NCBI RefSeq assembly: GCF_004402535.1
Contig: NZ_SOEY01000018.1
Coordinates: 186,001-250,000 of the forward strand
Direction: 5' to 3'
Length of the DNA: 64,000 bases
From: Cryobacterium glaciale
GTDB taxonomy: Bacteria > Actinomycetota > Actinomycetes > Actinomycetales > Microbacteriaceae
Position numbers and translations under genes: made by a program. Below the pieces are notes generated by a model. The model was not told where the DNA came from. It saw only the letters and a program-made list of their open reading frames with translations, and ran no database searches. Shown here piece after piece: positions 16,361 to 23,880 of this stretch (positions are counted from its first letter, which is position 1; every line of letters starts with the position of its first letter).

Positions 16361-18424
16361 TTAGGCGGCCACCACGCGGCGACGCGGCAGCACGGTCACC
16401 GCGAGGCCGGCCAGCAGCACCAGCAGGGCAGCGCCGAGCACGCCACCCAGGTCGACTCCGGTTTTCGCAAGGGTCGAAGCGGATGCCGCGGCGTCGACCA
16501 CCCGCACGCCCAAATCGAGCACGCGAACCGAGCCGTTCGGGGCCAGTCCGACGACCTGCAGGGTGTGCAGGCCGGCCGCGATACTGGCGGGCACGGCAAA
16601 ATTCTTGCTGAACGCTCCGGTCGAATTCACCGGCGCGGAACCGACCGCAGTCGCGGTGGAGAACAGGTAGACCTGCACGTCGGTGTTCGGCGCGAAGCCC
16701 TCCCCCGACACGGTGACCGAGCCGTCCCGCTCGAGTACGAGCACGGTGTTGGGATCTACGTTGGTGGCCGAACCGCCCCGGTGCAGGCCGTTGACGGTCA
16801 GCGTGTAGTCGGTACCCGTGACAGTGACGCCGGTACGGGCCGACGTGCGGGCGACGGTGACGGCATCCGCTTCGCCATCGACGGTGGCCACGGCCTGGCC
16901 GACGGCGGGAACGGTGACCGGGGTGACTGATTCGAGCGGGCCGCCGGTCTGGGGCAGGTCGGTGCCGGGGTCAACTGTCGCGGCGACGATGTCGACCGTG
17001 CTGACTCCCCAGGCGCCGTTCTCGGCGCCGACAACGACGAAGTACTTTCCCACGGCGAGATCGGCGGGAACCATGACGCCCGACTCCGAGGCGAGCACGG
17101 TCGCACAGGCCGGTTCGGCACCCCACGGCGACGCGGAGACGGCCGGCACGAGCAGCAGGGTGAGCGCCGAGTCGGTCGGGGCGCCCCGCAGCACGAGCGG
17201 CAAGGTTGATCCGGCTGCGACCGGATCAGGCGCCGTGTCCACCAGGAAGTTGGGCGCGGCGAGGTCGGCCTTCGGCAGGGCGGCAGCCATGGACGCGACC
17301 GTGTAGTCGAGCACGGTCGTGTCACTGCGGAATCCGTCAGTCACCGTGACGGTCACGCTGTTCTCCCCCGCAACACCGACCGGCACATAGGCCATCCCGG
17401 TCGCATTGGTTTCGACCAGACCGTTGCCGAAGTCGAAGGTATAGGCGGCAAACGGGCCCTCCACCTGCGATCCCACAGCCGAGATGACCGTCGGAGCGCC
17501 CGCGACGGCCAGAACGGATGCCGCGGCGTGCGCCACCGGAATACCCATCACGGCGGGCGCGGGATTCAACCGTGCGTCAGCAGCGAGCGCCTGAAACGCC
17601 TGGGTGGCCGGAACCAGGTCGGCCTCGGAGACGAAGTAGGCATGGTTCTCGTAGGCTTCGGTCGCGACCCGCCAGATGCTGCTCCAGCCGAATTCACAGA
17701 CCGGATCGCCCGCGTGACAGAAGGCAGCCGTGGCGGTGTTCTGCGCGTAGAGGCCGTCGAACTTGTCGGCGAAATACGGGGCCAACCAGTGCAGCAGGCC
17801 GTCGCCAGCCACGCCGGCTCCGACATTGCCAACGGCGTTCGGCTTCTGTGCCGGGTCGCCGAGCGTGACGACCCCGATCACGTCGACCGGGTTCAGCTGA
17901 GCGAGCACGCGGGCGGCGAGGGCGCCCTGCGAGTAGCCAACAGCGATGAACCGTGGGGCGAAGTCGCAGGAGCCCATCGCCGCAACGGTTTTCGTCTGCT
18001 TGATCAGCAACTCGGCCGCGACTGCGCCGGCCTGGGCGGAGGCAGCCAGGGCCGCGAGGTCGGTAGGATCCACGGCGGCGGCGGGATACCCCGGCAGGTA
18101 AGGAGCGTCGGGCGCGCCGATCCCGATCACTGGAATAGCTGCGGCAACGGCGTCGGGCGCGAGCTGCCCGATCAGGCGCTGCAGCGTGGGTCCTTCCCAG
18201 CCGTTGGTGACGAGACCGCTGTCGCCGTAGACGTAGGCGGCTCCCGCGGTCGCGGTCACGGCCGGAGCGACATTGGTCTCGCCGCTGCCGCGGAACGCGA
18301 GCATTGTGACGGGCGCGCAGTTAGGATCCGTGACGGCGACAGCAGCCGTGGCCACGCCCGCGACCAGGGCGGAGGTGACGACCGCTCCGGCCAGAACCAC
18401 CCCTAAGAAGCGTCGAACGGACAT
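16361..18424 (-). CDS. Secreted cutinase-like esterase with PKD domain and LAKTG wall anchor
   Basis: A 687-residue exported protein. Signal peptide at 1-30 (FLGVVLAGAVVTSALVAG), then a cutinase-like catalytic domain: GSGE near 49, the nucleophile in AVGYSQGALA (S~165), Asp ~240 in HAGDPVCEFG and His ~261 in ENHAYF. Next come a PKD-like domain (YTFDFGNGLVE...VTVTDGF) and further beta-rich repeats. The C-terminus is a sortase-type signal: LAKTG, a hydrophobic stretch (VLGAALLVLLAGLAVTVL) and RRR. Start ATG 18424 has GGGGGA just upstream; the open frame beyond it is out of family. The enzyme should be displayed on the wall and cleave esters of polymers such as cutin-like, xylan-acetate or lipid substrates. 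No sortase gene is in the window. Confidence 0.82.
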   Translation of the reverse strand: MSVRRFLGVVLAGAVVTSALVAGVATAAVAVTDPNCAPVTMLAFRGSGETNVAPAVTATAGAAYVYGDSGLVTNGWEGPTLQRLIGQLAPDAVAAAIPVIGIGAPDAPYLPGYPAAAVDPTDLAALAASAQAGAVAAELLIKQTKTVAAMGSCDFAPRFIAVGYSQGALAARVLAQLNPVDVIGVVTLGDPAQKPNAVGNVGAGVAGDGLLHWLAPYFADKFDGLYAQNTATAAFCHAGDPVCEFGWSSIWRVATEAYENHAYFVSEADLVPATQAFQALAADARLNPAPAVMGIPVAHAAASVLAVAGAPTVISAVGSQVEGPFAAYTFDFGNGLVETNATGMAYVPVGVAGENSVTVTVTDGFRSDTTVLDYTVASMAAALPKADLAAPNFLVDTAPDPVAAGSTLPLVLRGAPTDSALTLLLVPAVSASPWGAEPACATVLASESGVMVPADLAVGKYFVVVGAENGAWGVSTVDIVAATVDPGTDLPQTGGPLESVTPVTVPAVGQAVATVDGEADAVTVARTSARTGVTVTGTDYTLTVNGLHRGGSATNVDPNTVLVLERDGSVTVSGEGFAPNTDVQVYLFSTATAVGSAPVNSTGAFSKNFAVPASIAAGLHTLQVVGLAPNGSVRVLDLGVRVVDAAASASTLAKTGVDLGGVLGAALLVLLAGLAVTVLPRRRVVAA

Positions 18425-18534
18425 GTATTTCCCCCTGAGACTGACGCGCCGATGTGCCCGTCGACACTGATTCCTCGACGGTATCGGGCCGGCACAACCC
18501 GCACAATGCCCCCGAATGCGCGGGTGCGTGCGTT

Positions 18535-18596
18535 CAGGGCCCGGGCCGGGCTGGCCCAGCTGAGGAACTGGGCCCGCGTTCCTAGGGCGGGCCACG
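18535..18596. repeat. Degenerate GGGCCC palindromic repeat
   Basis: AGGGCCCGGGCCGGGC, then GGCCCAGCTGAGGAACTGGGCC and CGCGTTCCTAGGGCGGGCC keep the order of the intact units but with substitutions. It lies in the 372-base gap 18425-18796, beside copy 2 of the second palindrome family. Confidence 0.55.
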
Positions 18597-18648
18597 GCCG
18601 CACGCCGAGGCGGGGTACCCGCACGGGGCATCCGTTTGGGAAGGTAAC

Positions 18649-18715
18649 GCCGGTAGATTTCGCGACACGCCGCGATCGAGGCATGTTTTGCCCGGCGTGT
18701 CGCACATGTGCCGGC
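18649..18715. repeat. Palindromic intergenic repeat, family 2 (copy 2)
   Basis: Left arm GCCGGTAGATTTCGCGACAC GCCG (18649-18672), right arm CGGCGTGTCGC ACATGTGCCGGC (18693-18715), loop 20 bases, closely matching the 16253 copy in arm sequence and loop length. CGGATGC words flank it in opposite orientations (about 18629 and 18728). Confidence 0.85.
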
Positions 18716-18796
18716 ACAACGTGCAAGCGGATGCCGGGGCCTGGCCTGATCGCGGGTCGTCGCGACGATTGCTGGCCACCGCAGTCCAACCGATTC

Positions 18797-19270
18797 ATGC
18801 CACTATGTGCCCATGAATTGGACTCAGTGCTGACGGCCTATGTCGCTTCTGACTTCTGGGCGGCGTGGTTTCTATCTCCCGGATTTGGCGGTGCCGCCGC
18901 GGGACTCGGAGCACTCATCGCTCTCATCGGCGTGCTCATCTCCCTCCGAAACCAGCGCGCTGTCGCCCAGGCCGACCGGGATGCCCGTGATCAGATTGCC
19001 GCGGAGGACCGCAAGGCAGCCGTTCTCTCCGAGCAACGTGACGACTGGTGGAGTCGGGCCCAATGGGCGCTCAATCTCGTTCTCACGGGCGACGATGCGC
19101 AAGTGCAGGGTGGTTACGGATTTCTGCGGGTGCTGGCCGAGTCCGATCTCGCTGACGTGCACCAGGCCGCCCTCATCGCGTCGATCACCGACACCGATCT
19201 CGACAAGTACAACATCACGATGGAGAATGGTGCTGTCACCATCACCCACCAGAAACCAGGCACACCATGA
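18797..19270 (+). CDS. Small membrane protein of unknown function
   Basis: I do not recognise this family. The frame predicts ~157 residues from ATG 18797, or ~147 from GTG 18827; neither has a clear ribosome site. One membrane helix (AAGLGALIALIGVLISL) is followed by a charged stretch (RNQRAVAQADRDARDQIAAEDRK) that could be a coiled coil, then SRAQWALNLVLTGDDAQVQGGYGFLRVLAESDL, probably a helical cytoplasmic domain. The end overlaps the next gene by four bases (ATGA), so the two form a pair. Codon use looks like that of neighbours. The arrangement, an N-terminal anchor and a helical tail, suits a small regulatory or scaffold protein, but no function can be given. Confidence 0.6.
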   Translation: MPLCAHELDSVLTAYVASDFWAAWFLSPGFGGAAAGLGALIALIGVLISLRNQRAVAQADRDARDQIAAEDRKAAVLSEQRDDWWSRAQWALNLVLTGDDAQVQGGYGFLRVLAESDLADVHQAALIASITDTDLDKYNITMENGAVTITHQKPGTP

Positions 19271-19485
19271 GTCAGCAGGAACGTACTCTGGGCACGCTGG
19301 TCGCCGCCGCCCGAGCTCGACTCGCGGCGGACGCGAAAACCGGAGCGGTCACGCCCGAGAAGGTTCGGGTCCTGGCCCAGCTCACCGATTTCGAAGGCAT
19401 CCCGCTGCCCCAGGCCGACTCACCGCAGGCATTGGTTTTTCGGATGCCCGAATCGCAACCCGCGCGGGCGTCCAAGACCGCCTAG
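19267..19485 (+). CDS. Small hypothetical protein, paired with upstream membrane protein
   Basis: A 72-residue soluble protein starting in an ATGA overlap with the preceding gene. Its first half (LGTLVAAARARLAADAKTG) is an amphipathic helix; the middle is AVTPEKVRVLAQLTDFEGIP; the end is low complexity. No family recognised. Translational coupling suggests it works with the membrane protein. Confidence 0.55.
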   Translation: MSQQERTLGTLVAAARARLAADAKTGAVTPEKVRVLAQLTDFEGIPLPQADSPQALVFRMPESQPARASKTA

Positions 19486-19494
19486 GGTCCGCTC

Positions 19495-20382
19495 CTATGC
19501 CGTGCGCGCCAGCAGGTACGCGTTCAGGGCATCGGTCAGCGCCTGATCGGCCGCAAACGCCTCACCGTCGAGGGCGACCACGGAGACGGCCAGGCGCACG
19601 CTGGAGACGAGCCAGGCGGCATCCGCTTGGCGAAGCTCGTCGAGGGCGACATCGCGGTAGGTGACTGAAGCTCCCTGCGCGCGCAGGTAGTCGAACATGC
19701 TCTGCTGCGTGGTGCCGTGCAAAATGGCGCCGCTCGGCGCGGGCGTCACGTACTCCCCCGCGATGCGCAGCACGACGCTCGAGGTCGGGCCTTCCATGAC
19801 ATAACCGTCGGTCGTGAGAAAGATGGTGTCATCGGCTCCGCGGCGATGGGCCTCGCGAATCGCCGCCATGTTCACGGCATAGCTGAGCGTCTTCGCGCCC
19901 ATCAGCAGCCAGGGCGCCCGTTCGGCGACGCCGCGCGGGTAGCCGCGGTCGAGGGTGATTACGCGCACGCCGTTCGCGCGCACCACGGAGAAGTCCGCCG
20001 CCGCGGCCGCGTGCAGCCAGGCGGTGGGCGCCGGGCCGTGCTCGACACCGCGGCTGAGTACGAATTTGAGGGCGATCTCGCCCCGCTGTGGAATGCGCGA
20101 CACGGCGTAGGTGATCGCGGCACGCCACTGCTCGGGATTCGGCACCGGCAGTTCGCAGATCCGCGCGGAGTTGCGCAGCCGGCTGATGTGCGGCTCGACC
20201 TCCTGCGGGTGGCCATTGACGACGGCGAGAGTTTCAAAGATTCCGTCACCGCGCTGGGTGCTCAACTCGCCGACCCGCAGGGCGGGCGCCGATGAATCCA
20301 TCTCGTGGAACGTGTCGGCGAAGTCGTGCTGCAGCGAGTCGGCGGGCACGGGGTCGATCAGCAGTGTGAAGGGCAGTCTCAT
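19495..20382 (-). CDS. pabC: Aminotransferase class IV, probable aminodeoxychorismate lyase
   Basis: A 295-residue PLP enzyme of the class IV fold. The catalytic lysine is in LLMGAKTLSYAVNMAA; the conserved glutamate block is GYVMEGPTSSVVLR, and ILHGTTQQSMFDYL follows as in aminodeoxychorismate lyases and branched-chain aminotransferases. RGDGIFETLAVVNG near residue 45 resembles lyases that release p-aminobenzoate from aminodeoxychorismate for folate synthesis. The choice of lyase over D-amino-acid aminotransferase rests on these motifs and is not certain. Single gene, convergent with the small unknown pair. Confidence 0.78.
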   Translation of the reverse strand: MRLPFTLLIDPVPADSLQHDFADTFHEMDSSAPALRVGELSTQRGDGIFETLAVVNGHPQEVEPHISRLRNSARICELPVPNPEQWRAAITYAVSRIPQRGEIALKFVLSRGVEHGPAPTAWLHAAAAADFSVVRANGVRVITLDRGYPRGVAERAPWLLMGAKTLSYAVNMAAIREAHRRGADDTIFLTTDGYVMEGPTSSVVLRIAGEYVTPAPSGAILHGTTQQSMFDYLRAQGASVTYRDVALDELRQADAAWLVSSVRLAVSVVALDGEAFAADQALTDALNAYLLARTA

Positions 20383-20462
20383 GCCCTGAGCCTACTTCGC
20401 GCGCCCGCTGACTGCGCCGGGCGGATGCTGCCGCCCAGCCCGAATCCTCGCCCGACCGACCG

Positions 20463-21431
20463 CTAGCTCTGGAAGGCGACGATCGGGTTGGTCGTGGGCT
20501 GGTCGGATCCGCCGTTGGGTTCCACCGTGACGCCAACCTGGTCGCCGGCGTGCATCGTGCCGTCGAGCACGCGCCAGGCTGTGCCGTCGCCGCTCGAATC
20601 GAAGGTTCCGGCCGAGACCGCACCCTCGCCGTTGATGTACCAGGCCTGGTAGTCCTGGTCACCGCCCAGCACGGGCAGGTTGTCCACCAGCACCGCGGAG
20701 ATTCCGAGCTTGTTGGACCAAACCAGGGTGGCTTCCTGACCGTCGGCGGTGGTCGTCGCGGCGCGCTGGGAGTCATCGGCCGCATTGATTTGCGCGAGCC
20801 CGGAAGCCTGCTGCGACGCGAACTGGTTGCTGTTGAGGACCTGGCCGAAGAAGGATCCGCCCACGAACAGCGCCACGGCAGCCGCCGCGGCCAGCATGAG
20901 CTGCGCCGGACGCTTGAACCAGCGCGCCTGGGCCCGCTCGGTCGCCGATGAACGCCCGGCGCCAGAAGACGCAACAGAGCGGATGCCCGCGACCGGTCGG
21001 GTCGCGTCGGTCGGCGCGCCGTCCCCGGGCGCGGTGTCGGCCGGGGCGGTGGTGGTCGGAGCGCCGTCCCCGTGCCTCGGCGAAGGCGCCGACAGCCCGG
21101 CGGGAGCGGTCGCGGCCGGGGAGACGGCCGGGGCCGCGTTGGGAGCGGAGGTGGGGGCATCCGTTGTGGCAGCGGCACGCGGCAGGGGTGGAAGCTGCGG
21201 GGTCGACGCGAGCAGTGACATGAGGTTGGCCTTGAGCGCGGCGGAAGGCTGCACGGGGGCCACGGCGAGGCCGAGGGCCACCGCGGTGTCGTTCAACTCG
21301 GCGGCTTCGATGCGTGCTCGCTCGGAGTCGGCGAGGTGCGATTCGAACGCGGCCGTGTCCTCGGCGTCGAGGGCGTGCAGGGCGTAGGCTCCGGCAAGGT
21401 CGGACGGGTGGGTTTCCTTGTGATCGGTCAT
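20463..21431 (-). CDS. rskA: Anti-sigma-K factor RskA-like
   Basis: A 322-residue single-pass membrane protein. The N-terminal domain (HPSDLAGAYALHALDAEDTAAFESHL) is the typical zinc-less anti-sigma domain. A long Pro/Ala/Thr linker (residues ~85-165) precedes a membrane helix (AAAAAVALFVGGSFFG), then an extracytoplasmic RskA domain with KLGISAVLVDNLPVL and DYQAWYINGEGAVSAGTF. It should hold the sigma factor encoded just upstream until regulated proteolysis releases it. The gene overlaps the sigma gene by four bases (21428-21431). The linker is unusually long for the family. Confidence 0.9.
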   Translation of the reverse strand: MTDHKETHPSDLAGAYALHALDAEDTAAFESHLADSERARIEAAELNDTAVALGLAVAPVQPSAALKANLMSLLASTPQLPPLPRAAATTDAPTSAPNAAPAVSPAATAPAGLSAPSPRHGDGAPTTTAPADTAPGDGAPTDATRPVAGIRSVASSGAGRSSATERAQARWFKRPAQLMLAAAAAVALFVGGSFFGQVLNSNQFASQQASGLAQINAADDSQRAATTTADGQEATLVWSNKLGISAVLVDNLPVLGGDQDYQAWYINGEGAVSAGTFDSSGDGTAWRVLDGTMHAGDQVGVTVEPNGGSDQPTTNPIVAFQS

Positions 21432-22024
21432 GATGCCACGCCCAGTTCGTCGCGCAGGCGGATGAGGCCGTCGCGGAGCCGCGTTTTCACGGTGCCCAGA
21501 GGAATGTGGAGCATGTCGGCGACCTCGCTGTGACTGAACCCGCCGTAATACGCGAGGCTCACAGCCTGACGCTGCAGCTGAGTCAATCGAGTCATCGCCT
21601 TCTCCACCCTTTCATGTTCGATTCGTACTTCAACGCTTTCGGCCACATGGTCGTAGGCAACGGCCAGGTCACGGATTCCGATCTTGGTATCGCGGTCACG
21701 TCCCGCCTGCGACGACCGAATTCGGTCGACCGCTCGCCGGTGTGCCATGGTGAGGATCCAGGTACTCGCACCACCACGCGTTGGTTCGTAACGCGACGCC
21801 GACTGCCAGATCTCCAGAAAAATCTCCTGGGTCACTTCTTCCGACTGGGCGTGGTCGATGAGCAGACGCTTGACCAGACCCAGCACCCGCGGGGCAATCT
21901 GGTCGTACAGTTCTCCGAAGGCCGATTGGTCGCCGTGGGCTACTCGACCGAGCAGCTCCTCCTTAGTGGCAGGGGCTGCCGGCGAGAGCTCTCCGGCGGA
22001 TTCAACAGTCATGAGATCTAGCAT
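21428..22024 (-). CDS. sigK: ECF sigma factor, SigK-like
   Basis: A 198-residue extracytoplasmic-function sigma factor. Region 2 is GDQSAFGELYDQIAPRVLGL to RRAVDRIRSSQAGRD; region 4 is TRLTQLQRQAVSLAYYGGF and the helix-turn-helix SEVADMLHIPLGTVKTRLRDG. Start ATG at 22024. It overlaps rskA by four bases, the standard sigma/anti-sigma pair; in mycobacteria the homologue controls secreted antigens and redox-sensing, but the regulon here is unknown. The 379-base upstream gap (22025-22403) contains one GGGCCC palindrome and no gene; I see no unambiguous promoter. Confidence 0.92.
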   Translation of the reverse strand: MLDLMTVESAGELSPAAPATKEELLGRVAHGDQSAFGELYDQIAPRVLGLVKRLLIDHAQSEEVTQEIFLEIWQSASRYEPTRGGASTWILTMAHRRAVDRIRSSQAGRDRDTKIGIRDLAVAYDHVAESVEVRIEHERVEKAMTRLTQLQRQAVSLAYYGGFSHSEVADMLHIPLGTVKTRLRDGLIRLRDELGVAS

Positions 22025-22314
22025 GTCAGGTCTCGTCCCGTTCCATGACTAGGGTTCGGTGCGAAGTCGGTAACGGATTGGTCGTTCTGCCAGATTTTCG
22101 CTCGAGTGGATGCCTGCGACCGGCTCTCGCCGCGCCCGCCTCTGGAATGCAGAAGGCCGGGCCGCAGAGCACCTCTCGGCGCGAGGCCGCTCGAAGCGGC
22201 GAATAATGGAACCCGGGATTACTGCGGCCCGACCAGACTCCAGTGTATTCGACACGGGCCGTCGGCGTCGAATGTTCGCCGTCGGCGCACGGGGGATTCC
22301 GGGGTTGTGCGCCC

Positions 22315-22382
22315 GGGCCCACCTTGCGAAAGCGGGCCCATGATCGATCATGGGCCCAGTTTCCGGGCCCGGGCCCGGAAAG
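22315..22382. repeat. GGGCCC palindromic repeat (most regular copy)
   Basis: Order: GGGCCC, ACCTTGCGAAAGC, then a perfect 24-bp palindrome (22334-22357, half-site GGGCCCATGATC), AG, then a perfect 22-bp palindrome (22360-22381, half-site TTTCCGGGCCC). The same order is found at 29194 and 57595. It lies between sigK (start 22024) and the conserved protein gene (stop 22404), both on the minus strand. Confidence 0.9.
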
Positions 22383-22403
22383 ATTAAGGGGGATCGCGGC
22401 GGG

Positions 22404-23033
22404 CTACTCCAGGGAGTCGCGCCGCCAGAGGCGTGCGCAGGCGGTGAACTCGGCGGCGGTCGTCGAGAACCGGAGCGCCCGGGTGGTCAACTCCGAGGAG
22501 CGGTGCGGCTCGGTCAGCTCGAGGTCGTCGGCGACGCTCGTCGCGCCTACCGCCGTCACTCGGCAGTAGGCCGCGCCGCGATCCAGCGCGACGGCGAAAT
22601 CGCCCGTGAACAGGCCGCGCAGAATCTCATCGGCCAGGACCATGATTTCTGACGGCCCGGTGGGCACCGCGGCGCCCGCGACGAGCGGATCGATCGTGGC
22701 GGCAGCATCCGTTCCCCGTTGGTAGAGGTAGGCGCACCCCTCGGGATCCTGCCGGATCAGCATGCGAATCAAGTAGATGCGCCAGAGTGCGCCCGGCAGG
22801 CTGCGTGGCGCGGCCCGCGACCACAGCTCGGCGACCGCGTCGATACCGTTCTCGTCGGTGTAGGCGACCAGGCGTTCGACGGTCTCGGGATCGGGGTCGC
22901 TGCGCACCCGATTGAGCAGGGCCTGCGCGGTCTCGTGGGCGACGCGGCTGATGTAGGCCGGATCGTCGCCGCCCTGGAACGCCTCAAACTTGTTCGCGGA
23001 GAACAGGGTGGGCTTGTGGAAGTTCTCGGCCAC
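22404..23033 (-). CDS. Conserved actinobacterial protein of unknown function
   Basis: A 209-residue soluble protein, helical throughout. I recognise the pattern (ENFHKPTLFSANKFEAFQGG, RVAHETAQALLNRVRSD, AELWSRAAPRSLPGALWRIYL) as a conserved actinobacterial family that is often mislabelled as an RNA polymerase subunit; there is no polymerase signature in it. GTG 23033 is chosen because AAGGAG lies 8 bases upstream; the open frame extends 26 codons further without a site. It ends 22 bases from the GGGCCC repeat and is divergent from tRNA-Lys. The C-terminus (FTACARLWRRDSLE) is conserved in relatives from memory. Confidence 0.75.
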   Translation of the reverse strand: MAENFHKPTLFSANKFEAFQGGDDPAYISRVAHETAQALLNRVRSDPDPETVERLVAYTDENGIDAVAELWSRAAPRSLPGALWRIYLIRMLIRQDPEGCAYLYQRGTDAAATIDPLVAGAAVPTGPSEIMVLADEILRGLFTGDFAVALDRGAAYCRVTAVGATSVADDLELTEPHRSSELTTRALRFSTTAAEFTACARLWRRDSLE

Positions 23034-23128
23034 GGCGGGTTCTCCTTCGGGTTCAGACAGCGGGTTTTTGCTGCCCTCCACGCTACCCAGAAAAGCCGAG
23101 CGCGAATCCACGGTAGATTAGAACTCAC

Positions 23129-23201
23129 GGGCCTCTAGCTCAGTTGGTAGAGCAAAGGACTTTTAATCCTTGGGTCGTCGGTTCGAGCCCGACGGGGCCC
23201 A
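23129..23201 (+). tRNA. tRNA-Lys (anticodon TTT)
   Basis: A full cloverleaf: acceptor GGGCCTC with GGGGCCC, D arm TAGCTCAGTTGGTAGAGCA, anticodon stem AAGGA/TCCTT with loop CTTTTAA giving anticodon TTT, and T arm GTCGG-TTCGAGC-CCGAC. Discriminator A; CCA is not encoded. Confidence 0.97.
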
Positions 23202-23227
23202 CAATGATCGCGCACGTGGCGCGGCAG

Positions 23228-23260
23228 ATGCGCACCGAATCCGCTGGATTCGGTGCGCAT
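23228..23260. terminator. Intrinsic terminator after tRNA-Lys
   Basis: A 15-bp perfect stem (half-site ATGCGCACCGAATCC, 3-base loop GCT) followed on the plus strand by TTCTGTTTTCTC. It ends the tRNA transcript and lies 11 bases from the stop of the convergent PNPOx gene, so it may serve both. Confidence 0.85.
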
Positions 23261-23270
23261 TTCTGTTTTC

Positions 23271-23831
23271 TCAGAGGGCGTAGCGGTGGCGGATGTGGTG
23301 GCGATCGGGGCTCGCCTGCCAGAATTCGACCTCGGTGGGGCGCAGCGTGTACAGCTGCCAGTCCGGGTTGGCCCGCCCGTCGGCCCCCGGGCGTTCCGCC
23401 CAGTCCAGGGCGGATGCCTCGGCCGACAGCAAAAAGACCTCACCAACCACGCGCACCTGCCTCCCGAGGGTCGCCCAATAGAAGTTCATGGCCGCGTGCG
23501 GGTTGGCGGCGAGTTCGCGCCCCTTGCGGGATCCGCGGGTGCTCGCGAACTGCCAGGATCCGAAGCTGCCGGCAAGCGCTGTCCCAGCCAAGGAATCAGC
23601 CGCAGGGTCGAGGTTTTTCAGAATGAGCATGCGCGACGACACCAGTCCGGTCTCGGTGCTCGTCGCGAGGCTGAAGGCGTGCGGCTGGGGCACGCCGGCG
23701 GCGAGGGCGTGGTCGAACCAGTCCAGAAAGAGTGCGACCGGATCGGCCGGAGCCGTGGCGGGATCGAACCGCGGCAGGTCGGCGGGAAAATCGGGCAGGG
23801 CCCGCAGGCGGCGACGCAGGGAATCAGTCAC
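23271..23831 (-). CDS. Pyridoxamine 5'-phosphate oxidase family protein
   Basis: A 186-residue FMN split-barrel protein related to PdxH, which oxidises pyridoxamine/pyridoxine phosphate to PLP. RMLILKNLDPAADSLA, NPHAAMNFYWATLGRQVRVVGEV and the C-terminal EVEFWQASPDRHHIRHRYAL correspond to conserved PdxH segments, the last to the substrate-binding C-terminus. It is shorter than classical PdxH (~210-220) and the N-terminal region differs, so it may act on another flavin-linked substrate. Start is GTG 23831. Monocistronic. Confidence 0.78.
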   Translation of the reverse strand: MTDSLRRRLRALPDFPADLPRFDPATAPADPVALFLDWFDHALAAGVPQPHAFSLATSTETGLVSSRMLILKNLDPAADSLAGTALAGSFGSWQFASTRGSRKGRELAANPHAAMNFYWATLGRQVRVVGEVFLLSAEASALDWAERPGADGRANPDWQLYTLRPTEVEFWQASPDRHHIRHRYAL

Positions 23832-23880
23832 GCCGCGAGCCTACCCCCGGAGAGCGTCGACGCACGAGAACCACGAGGTT

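Noticed and set aside
16900-17000. LPQTG motif in the middle of the cutinase-PKD protein
   Set aside because: Not followed by a membrane segment and basic tail; the C-terminal LAKTG is the plausible sorting signal.
22404-23033. RNA polymerase beta subunit, a label often attached to this family
   Set aside because: A 209-residue helical protein with no polymerase motifs; kept as unknown.
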